From Planctomicrobium sp. (GTDB lineage: Bacteria; Planctomycetota; Planctomycetia; Planctomycetales; Planctomycetaceae), in the NCBI GenBank assembly GCA_029259835.1, contig JAJDEL010000845.1, positions 1-8,667 on the forward strand: a stretch of DNA of 8,667 nucleotides. Reading direction: 5' to 3'. Positions 1 to 5,410 of this stretch are shown one piece after another (position 1 is the stretch's first letter; the number at the start of each line of letters is the position of its first letter). A program made the position numbers and the translations under genes. The notes beneath the pieces were generated by a model. It was not told the origin of the DNA, did no database searches, and saw only the letters and a list, made by a program, of their open reading frames with translations.

Positions 1-1559
1 ACTGGGGCAAACGTGGATTCGTGAAGATGAATCCCGAACCGGAAGAAGGGAAGGCCGCCTATCTCTTCACGGAACCACAAGGAGGGATTCCAGTCGTTGT
101 TGCCTGGTTAGCACTCGGAGGTGTCTTCTTCACGCTGTTCATGCGGGGTTTCAATCTGTGGGGGTTCAGGCACGCTGTTGATATCGTTCGAGGCAAGTAT
201 GACAACCCGAATGAAACCGGAGAGGTCACCCACTTTCAGGCGCTCGCGTCGGCGCTTTCGGCGACGATCGGACTGGGCAATATCGCAGGAGTCACGATTG
301 CGATGACTGTCGGTGGTCCAGGAGCGTTTTTCTGGATGCTGCTCTGTGGCTTGCTCGGCATGTGTACAAAGTTCGTTGAGTGTACGCTCGGTCAGAAATA
401 TCGTCACGTCAATCCAGATGGAACCGTCCTCGGCGGACCGATGAGATATCTCAAGGTCGGTCTGGCAGAAATGAAACTCGGCTTGCTTGGCAGCGTGCTT
501 TCTGTCGTGTTTGCGATCATGTGCCTGCTGGCAAGTTTTGGTGGTGGGAACATGCTGCAAGCGAACCAGTCAGGAAGCGCCATGTTGCAGATGTTCCAGC
601 GCGGCAGACTCGATGAGATCACCGACTTGAAAGCCGAAATCAAAACAGCCGCCGATGCCAAAAACCTGGAGCAGGTACAAACTCTCAAGAAGAAGCAAAC
701 CGAACTAAAAAGCGACGTTGCCAGTTTCGCCGGGACGTTCAAAATCATCTACGGTCTCGTTCTTGCCGGATTTGTTGGTGCCGTGATCATTGGTGGAATC
801 AAACGAATTGGGGCGGCCGCGTCAAAAATCGTCCCGTCGATGTGCATCATGTATAGCCTTGCCTGTTTGTACATAATTTTCACACATGCCGCAGAAGTTC
901 CGGCCCTTATCGGACAGGTTTTCAGCGAGGCTTTTTCCGGAGCCGCGATGGGTGGCGGCCTCATCGGTGTGTTGGTCGTTGGTGTTCAGCGTGCTGCATT
1001 CAGTAATGAAGCTGGTGCAGGAAGCGCCGCGATTGCCCACAGTGCAGCGAAAACTGAAGAGCCGGTCCGTGAAGGCTGCGTGGCACTTTTGGGACCGTTC
1101 ATCGATACAATTGTCGTTTGCTCAATGACCGCCTTGGTAATTCTCATCACCGGAGCCTGGGACAACAGTTCATGGCTGATTGATCAGGGGCTCGAAGGTG
1201 CCGCCTTAACATCAAAAGCGTTCGAGCAGGAAATTAGCTGGTTCCCGATTTTACTGAGTATTGCTGTGACATTGTTCGCATACTCGACAATTATCTCGTG
1301 GAGCTATTACGGCGAAAAAGCCTGGGAAACTCTCTTCGGAGCCAGGACGACGTTTCTTTACAAAATTCTGGCGGTCATTTGTGTCTTCGTTGGGACAATC
1401 GTGAATCTTGGCAGTGTCCTCGATTTCTCGGACTTTATGATCCTCGGCATGGCGTTCCCGAACATTCTGGGAGTCGTCCTTCTCTCTCCGAAAGTTCGAA
1501 AAGATTTACTGGCCTATTGGAGTCGCTACAAAGCTGGCGAGTTTCAAACGTACAAATAA
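1..1559 (+). CDS. Sodium:alanine/glycine symporter, AGCS family (5' end probably outside the window)
   Basis: Inner-membrane carrier predicted to take up small neutral amino acids (alanine or glycine) with Na+. The first start in the window is GTG at 21, giving 512 residues, but the frame is open to base 3 and no good ribosome binding site precedes 21, so the true start may lie upstream; I mark it partial. Numbered from that GTG, AGCS hallmarks are GNIAGV (86-91) with GGPGAFFWM (98-106), FGGGNMLQANQ (173-183), IGGIKRIG (257-264), the family block RAAFSNEAGAGSAAIAHSAA (324-343) followed by KTEEPVREG (344-352), and SWSYYGEKAWETLFG (426-440). About ten hydrophobic segments are visible. Odd: residues about 194-235 form a charged, helix-prone stretch between two membrane segments where I recall family members having only a short loop. 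Family assignment is firm; the substrate is inferred from the family. The next gene starts 93 bases after the stop and need not be co-transcribed. Confidence 0.93.
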   Translation, partial: WGKRGFVKMNPEPEEGKAAYLFTEPQGGIPVVVAWLALGGVFFTLFMRGFNLWGFRHAVDIVRGKYDNPNETGEVTHFQALASALSATIGLGNIAGVTIAMTVGGPGAFFWMLLCGLLGMCTKFVECTLGQKYRHVNPDGTVLGGPMRYLKVGLAEMKLGLLGSVLSVVFAIMCLLASFGGGNMLQANQSGSAMLQMFQRGRLDEITDLKAEIKTAADAKNLEQVQTLKKKQTELKSDVASFAGTFKIIYGLVLAGFVGAVIIGGIKRIGAAASKIVPSMCIMYSLACLYIIFTHAAEVPALIGQVFSEAFSGAAMGGGLIGVLVVGVQRAAFSNEAGAGSAAIAHSAAKTEEPVREGCVALLGPFIDTIVVCSMTALVILITGAWDNSSWLIDQGLEGAALTSKAFEQEISWFPILLSIAVTLFAYSTIISWSYYGEKAWETLFGARTTFLYKILAVICVFVGTIVNLGSVLDFSDFMILGMAFPNILGVVLLSPKVRKDLLAYWSRYKAGEFQTYK

Positions 1560-1569
1560 TTGTTCAGGG

Positions 1570-1598
1570 TTGAGCGTTGATGGTTGAGGAAGTAAAAA
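1570..1598 (+). promoter_or_regulatory. Possible sigma70-type promoter upstream of usp-lpxK
   Basis: In the 93-base gap after the symporter, TTGAGC (1570-1575) and TAAAAA (1593-1598) are separated by 17 bases; each matches the sigma70 consensus at 4 of 6 positions. This would place transcription initiation roughly 45 bases before the usp ATG. Two small inverted repeats lie nearby (GGTTGA 1582-1587 with TCAACC 1613-1618; TTGAA 1603-1607 with TTCAA 1612-1616). Promoter motifs in this phylum are poorly defined and matches of this quality arise by chance, so this is a candidate only. Confidence 0.22.
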
Positions 1599-1652
1599 AG
1601 AATTGAACCTTTTCAACCGCTTAATGAAGCTGCCCACTAACCAGGTGATGCG

Positions 1653-2093
1653 ATGTCGATTTTAAAACACGAAACAGTTGTTGTTCCGGTGGACTTCTCT
1701 GAAGAATCACAGAACGCACTGCGCGGGGCTGTGGAACTGGCGGGAGATGCCGGCAAGGTTTATGTTGTTCATGTGCTTCCTCCTCTGGAAGCGATTTCAC
1801 CAGCAGTCGTCTGGGGCGATCTTTCAGACGAAACACGCATCGAAGCCGTGAAAACGTACGCATCAAAATTTCTGAAAGACCAAGGTGCCGAATCAGCCAA
1901 CATTGAAGTCCGCGTCGGCAGTCCTGGTTATGAAGTAACGGAGTATGCTCAAGAGATCAACGCGGACGTCATCGTGATTTCATCGCATGGGTATCACGGC
2001 ATCAAGCGAATGCTCCTCGGATCGGTTGCCGAAGCGGTCATTCGACACGCACACTGTGCCGTTTACGTTCTGCGGAGACAGGATGCCGAGTGA
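1653..2093 (+). CDS. Universal stress protein, UspA family
   Basis: Small cytoplasmic single-domain Usp of 146 residues, the usual length. Such proteins form dimers with an alpha/beta nucleotide-binding fold and bind ATP or related ligands in stress responses. The N-terminal strand and Asp are visible (VVVPVDFSEES, 9-19, D14), as is the C-terminal nucleotide loop: S110-S-H-G113, nine residues, then G123-S124, and the closing strand AVYVLR (136-141). The family's G-2X-G-9X-G-S/T signature is kept except that the first Gly is Ser here, so ATP binding is likely but not certain. The ATG at 1653 is supported by AGGTGA at 1643-1648, four bases upstream. Its stop overlaps the start of lpxK by four bases (GTGA), which implies one transcript and translational coupling. 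Which stress it answers cannot be told from sequence. Confidence 0.93.
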   Translation: MSILKHETVVVPVDFSEESQNALRGAVELAGDAGKVYVVHVLPPLEAISPAVVWGDLSDETRIEAVKTYASKFLKDQGAESANIEVRVGSPGYEVTEYAQEINADVIVISSHGYHGIKRMLLGSVAEAVIRHAHCAVYVLRRQDAE

Positions 2094-3166
2094 CTGCGTC
2101 GTTCTTCATCGATCTTATCTCCGGTAGCAAAAAAAGCCCGCTTGCGAATTTGTTGCGCGGCGGCCTCACGTTGGCGGAACCCTTCTACGGATGTGGATCG
2201 GGTTTGCGAAATATTCTGTTTGATCGTGGATTAAAACGAATTCACTCAGCCGCTGTGCCGGTAATTTCTGTTGGAAATATCACGACTGGTGGCACTGGAA
2301 AAACACCAACAGTGGCCTGGCTGGTGAAGCGGTTGCAAGAGAGCGGGGCAAAGCCAGGGATTCTCAGTCGGGGATACCAATCGCTCGATGGCGAAGCGAA
2401 TGATGAGAAATTATTGCTCAATCAGCTTTGTCCAGGCGTTCCACACATTCAAAACCGTGATCGTATTGCTGGTGCCAAGACACTTCTTACGAACAATGAT
2501 TGCGATGTCATTGTCCTCGACGACGGATTTCAGCATCGGCGATTGCATCGAGATTACGATCTCGTCTTGATCGATAATTTGAACCCGTGGGGATACAACC
2601 ATCTTCTGCCGCGAGGATTACTTCGTGAATCTCTGCGGAATTTGAAACGTGCCAGTGCAATCCTTATCACACGTTGTGATCAGGTCAGTGAAGCTCGCCT
2701 TGAAGAAATTAAACAACAACTCAAGTCACACGCCGACTGCCCGGTCATCACAAGCAAATTTACCCCAACGCAGCTTGTGAATGCCAGCGGTGACCAAGCA
2801 AAGTTTGATGACCTCAATGGCAAACGGACTTGCTCGTTTGCTGGAATTGGAAATCCCGGTGGTTTCCGCCGTACGCTTGCCAGTATCGGCTTGGCGGTTT
2901 CCGACGAGCGTTTCAAAGTCTTCCCGGATCATCACCATTTCACTAAAAGTGAACTCCAGGACATCGAACAATGGGCAGCAGGGCAATACGCTGAAACTCT
3001 GATCGTGACAAGAAAAGACCTCGTCAAACTCAACACTGACCGCCTCGGTGCGATTCCTTTATGGGCCGTCGATATTGAATTAGCCATTGACGACAACAAC
3101 CAGTCAGCGAAGTTGATCTCGGATTTAAATCAGAAGCCCGGCTTTTCAAAAAAGCCGGGCTTCTGA
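2090..3166 (+). CDS. lpxK: Tetraacyldisaccharide 4'-kinase (lipid A biosynthesis)
   Basis: LpxK phosphorylates the 4' position of the tetraacyl disaccharide-1-phosphate to make lipid IVA, at the cytoplasmic face of the inner membrane. The 358-residue protein (about 330 in E. coli) has the P-loop GNITTGGTGKTP (62-73), SRGY (93-96), the DDGFQHRRLHRDYDLVLID block (144-162), LLPRGLLRE (172-180), and FPDHHHF (278-284), the His-rich motif typical of the family. The hydrophobic, Arg-containing N-terminus (residues about 15-45) fits the membrane-binding helix. The GTG start at 2090 overlaps the usp stop and has AGGA at 2080-2083, six bases upstream. Odd: the last residues (QKPGFSKKPGF) are encoded by a perfect inverted repeat that looks like a terminator, so the C-terminal tail is probably not part of the enzyme core. 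Its presence implies that the host makes lipid A or a related lipid. Pairing with usp instead of msbA or waaA is unusual compared with E. coli. Confidence 0.95.
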   Translation: MTASFFIDLISGSKKSPLANLLRGGLTLAEPFYGCGSGLRNILFDRGLKRIHSAAVPVISVGNITTGGTGKTPTVAWLVKRLQESGAKPGILSRGYQSLDGEANDEKLLLNQLCPGVPHIQNRDRIAGAKTLLTNNDCDVIVLDDGFQHRRLHRDYDLVLIDNLNPWGYNHLLPRGLLRESLRNLKRASAILITRCDQVSEARLEEIKQQLKSHADCPVITSKFTPTQLVNASGDQAKFDDLNGKRTCSFAGIGNPGGFRRTLASIGLAVSDERFKVFPDHHHFTKSELQDIEQWAAGQYAETLIVTRKDLVKLNTDRLGAIPLWAVDIELAIDDNNQSAKLISDLNQKPGFSKKPGF

Positions 3167-3178
3167 ACACCGTTTTTT
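3130..3178 (+). terminator. Intrinsic terminator overlapping the 3' end of lpxK
   Basis: A perfect 17-bp inverted repeat (arms 3130-3146 and 3150-3166, loop CAA at 3147-3149) is followed, after a six-base spacer, by TTTTTT at 3173-3178. The right arm ends exactly on the last base of the lpxK stop codon, so the whole hairpin is translated sequence. The lpxK and minus-strand genes converge here (stops at 3166 and 3209), and the hairpin is symmetric enough to form in both transcripts. On the minus strand only a short GATTTAAATC follows it, so termination in that direction is less certain. The spacer makes it less than ideal, but the stem is long and GC-rich in its core. Confidence 0.75.
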
Positions 3179-3208
3179 CGCACCACTCTGGTTGCGATTC
3201 CTTCGTAA

Positions 3209-3595
3209 TCATTCCGATTTCACTGGAGGTTCTTCTTTTGCCTTGGGTTGATCAGGAGTCGCTTCCGCTTTTGGTGTTTCTTTTTCAGCCGATTTTGGCT
3301 CACTCTTCGGTGGATCAGCAGGAGCTTTGCTTTCTGGCTTCTTCACTTCAGGTGGAGTCGCTGGCTTTGCTTCTGGTTTTTTCGGGTCGACTGTTTCTTT
3401 AGTCCCGTCTTTCTTCGCTGCATCTGTTTTCTCGGTGGATTTCTTTTCGGCAGGAGTGTTTTCAGCAGGCTTCTTGGCATCTGCTGCCGCTTTTTCAGCA
3501 GCTTGTTTTTTCATGAGGGCTTCGATGATCGCATTTTGATCGCCTGGGTTGATTCCAGGTTTAGGGCCGTCATCGGCAGGTTCTTCTTTTTCTTT
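3209..3595 (-). other. Sequence coding for the Lys/Glu/Pro/Ala-rich C-terminal tail of the DUF4340 protein
   Basis: This stretch encodes about 128 residues dominated by Lys, Glu, Pro, Ala, Asp and Thr, with recurring KKP, KPE, AEK and PKS units and no Phe, Tyr, Trp, Cys, His or Arg. It runs to the stop with no folded domain after it. On the plus strand it reads as T/C-rich codons, which produces long open frames rich in Phe and Ser opposite the gene; these are not genes. The composition resembles the periplasm-spanning linkers of TonB and TolA, but there is no exact tandem repeat that I can see. A similar tract lies within 3674-4192. Confidence 0.7.
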
Positions 3596-5242
3596 GACGA
3601 GATCGACTCGATTCAATTTCATTCGGTCGAAGACATCGGCAGAGATGACGTAGTACCAGTCGGCAAAACGGAGATTTAATTCAGCGACACGTTCTTGACC
3701 TTTCTCGATGCTCTGTTCGTAATCCTTGAGCTTGATTTCGTAGACTTCCAGCTCTTCTTCATAGAGTTTCAGAGCTTCTTCATATTCTTTTTGGGGATCG
3801 GGCTTTGCTTCATCGCCAGGTGCTGCAAGCTTCTCTGTGTCAGCAGTTTCGTCTTTTTTGTCTGCTTCAGTCTTGTCAACCTCTTTTTTCTCAGTGTCTT
3901 TTTCTTCGGAGTCAGCAGCTTCTTCAGCTTTGGGATCTTCTTTCTTCGCGTCTTCCTTCTTCTCGGTCTTCGCAGCAGGACCTGGTTTCGCTGGAGGCTC
4001 CGGCTTTACTGGTGGAGTTGGTTTTTCTCCGAGAAGAGCGTCGTCAAATTGAGCAGTCACAAACAGGAAGCGACTTTTGGCTAATGAGTCGTTTTCTTCA
4101 TCGACTGTCTCACCAGCATCTTGATCTTCGTTCTTAGCTTCCTTGTCATCACTTTCTTTATCTGCATCGTCGCCCGTCGGTTTTGCTGTATTCCCACCAA
4201 CTTCGATGTCGACATCGCTTCCGGAGAATTCCTCTCCAAACCGCAATGCGTAGAGAACACCATCGTTGGTTCCGACGAGAACTTCTCCTTCGTTGGAGAG
4301 AATTCGTCCTTGTCGTGGATCGATAAAGAAGCCTTTATCCCGCAGGTCAAGCATGTCTCGCTGAGTGATGGAAATCCCCTCCTCCGCTTTCAAGTCGGCA
4401 CTGATTCCAGATGGCTTTTTCCGAACACCTACAATTGCAAGATCATCGAGAGCTGTGAGCAGTGCGTCGATGTTGCTCGTTTCTAACTCTTCGGTTTCAC
4501 TTTTGAGATCTTCGAGAGTCCAGTCATCGGTTGATGTTTTGCGGTTGAGGATCGAGCGATCGCCTTGAACTAAAACTCCCTTTGTCTCGTCGATCCGGTA
4601 ACGATTGATGATCAACTCACTCACAGCTTTAGGACTGATGTCGAGGATGTCTTTTTCGATCCAGTCAGAAAACTTCGTGGAAATTTTGAAGTCCCCGAGA
4701 TTAGCCGTGTAGAAGCGATCTTCACCTGCCGCTCGGACGTGGTAAACATTTTGCTGACCTTCGACTTGCTTCCCAACGATGAAGTCGACGAGAAGTTCAT
4801 CCCCTTTGTAAAGAGTAATCCGATCTCCACGCCCTTCTGATCCAGTCACCTTGTCATCGAGAGGATCGAGCAAATTGTATCTTTTGTGGGCGGCTTTCGT
4901 GCGTTCGATCAAAGCTTGGCGGTCAACTCCGACCATCGAAGCTGCGGTCTTGGCGAGTTGGTCTTTGGCATCGGCTGGGTATTCATGGTGAGATGGAATT
5001 CGCCAGACACCATCCTTGACATCGACGCTAAAGACATCCGTTTTGCCTGAGTCTTCGTTGAACGAAGCAACACGAAGACCGGTTGCGGAACCAGGGTCTG
5101 AGAAGTCTGGATAGAACTCCGAACCGACATCTGAAAAATCATTGAGGTCAACCGGTTTGTACATTGAGTGAGTCGCAAAACCGACTCCCACACAAACAAC
5201 AGCAACGCCAAGAAACACAAGGGAACGAACTGATTGGCTCAT
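3209..5242 (-). CDS. DUF4340 domain protein, single-span, with long charged low-complexity regions
   Basis: 677 residues from the ATG at 5242. A Lys-free hydrophobic helix at about 7-23 follows a short N-terminus with one Arg, so the protein should be anchored in the inner membrane with the bulk outside the cytoplasm. Residues about 45-350 are DUF4340-like, with repeated beta-rich units such as VFSVDVKDGVWRI (70-82) and FYTANLG (177-183). The rest alternates low complexity and structure: acidic stretch (351-388), strand RFLFVTAQFDDALLG (391-405), K/E/P/A tract (406-484), Tyr/Leu heptad helix (485-523), FADWYYVISADVFDRMKL (526-543), and a Lys/Glu/Pro/Ala tail (about 551-677) with no aromatic, Cys or Arg residue. 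DUF4340 genes commonly follow GldF/GldG-type ABC genes, as here, so it is probably an accessory subunit; the function is unknown. It lies 168 bases downstream of the permease fusion. The longer GTG start at 5251 is rejected on the ribosome binding site. Confidence 0.87.
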   Translation of the reverse strand: MSQSVRSLVFLGVAVVCVGVGFATHSMYKPVDLNDFSDVGSEFYPDFSDPGSATGLRVASFNEDSGKTDVFSVDVKDGVWRIPSHHEYPADAKDQLAKTAASMVGVDRQALIERTKAAHKRYNLLDPLDDKVTGSEGRGDRITLYKGDELLVDFIVGKQVEGQQNVYHVRAAGEDRFYTANLGDFKISTKFSDWIEKDILDISPKAVSELIINRYRIDETKGVLVQGDRSILNRKTSTDDWTLEDLKSETEELETSNIDALLTALDDLAIVGVRKKPSGISADLKAEEGISITQRDMLDLRDKGFFIDPRQGRILSNEGEVLVGTNDGVLYALRFGEEFSGSDVDIEVGGNTAKPTGDDADKESDDKEAKNEDQDAGETVDEENDSLAKSRFLFVTAQFDDALLGEKPTPPVKPEPPAKPGPAAKTEKKEDAKKEDPKAEEAADSEEKDTEKKEVDKTEADKKDETADTEKLAAPGDEAKPDPQKEYEEALKLYEEELEVYEIKLKDYEQSIEKGQERVAELNLRFADWYYVISADVFDRMKLNRVDLVKEKEEPADDGPKPGINPGDQNAIIEALMKKQAAEKAAADAKKPAENTPAEKKSTEKTDAAKKDGTKETVDPKKPEAKPATPPEVKKPESKAPADPPKSEPKSAEKETPKAEATPDQPKAKEEPPVKSE

Positions 5243-5250
5243 GGATACCA

Positions 5251-5255
5251 CTCCC
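5251..5255 (-). promoter_or_regulatory. Ribosome binding site that fixes the DUF4340 start
   Basis: On the minus strand GGGAG (5255-5251) stands eight bases before the ATG at 5242. The in-frame GTG at 5251-5249 would start three codons earlier but overlaps the last G of this site and has no site of its own. The ATG at 5242 is therefore preferred. Confidence 0.7.
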
Positions 5256-5303
5256 GGCTAAGAATGTCTGATTCTGTCACGCGGAATAAAAACTGTGAAG
5301 GAT

Positions 5304-5320
5304 GCGGCACTCGGTGCCGC
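5304..5320 (-). terminator. Small GC-rich hairpin in the gap between the GldF-GldG fusion and the DUF4340 gene
   Basis: GCGGCAC (5304-5310) and GTGCCGC (5314-5320) form a perfect 7-bp stem with a three-base loop. On the minus strand a T5 run follows ten bases after the stem, which is too far for a standard intrinsic terminator. It may be a weak terminator or attenuator lowering expression of the downstream DUF4340 gene, an RNA-processing site, or chance. A second short inverted repeat (ATCTCA 5388-5393 with TGAGAT 5396-5401, two-base loop) sits just after the stop of the fusion gene. The rest of the 168-base gap shows no convincing promoter. Confidence 0.3.
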
Positions 5321-5410
5321 TAACGATTTCATTCACCCACTCTGGAAATGTGAATGTCACTTGAATTCGGGAATTTTCGTCTTTGAAATCTCAGGTGAGA
5401 TATCAACTCT

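Noticed and set aside
108..560. 150-codon open frame on the minus strand inside the symporter gene
   Set aside because: Antisense to a strongly conserved AGCS coding region, with no recognisable domain and a His/Arg/Gln-rich composition typical of a shadow frame.
3248..4084. Phe/Ser/Arg-rich open frames on the plus strand opposite the DUF4340 gene
   Set aside because: They are complements of Lys/Glu codons (AAG/GAA read as CTT/TTC) in the low-complexity tracts. They have no plausible protein composition.
5249..5251. GTG start for the DUF4340 protein
   Set aside because: It overlaps the GGGAG site that is well placed for the ATG at 5242.
5331..5355. ATTCAC/GTGAAT inverted repeat as an operator
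   Set aside because: Only 6 bp with a 13-base gap; expected by chance, and no regulator gene is nearby.
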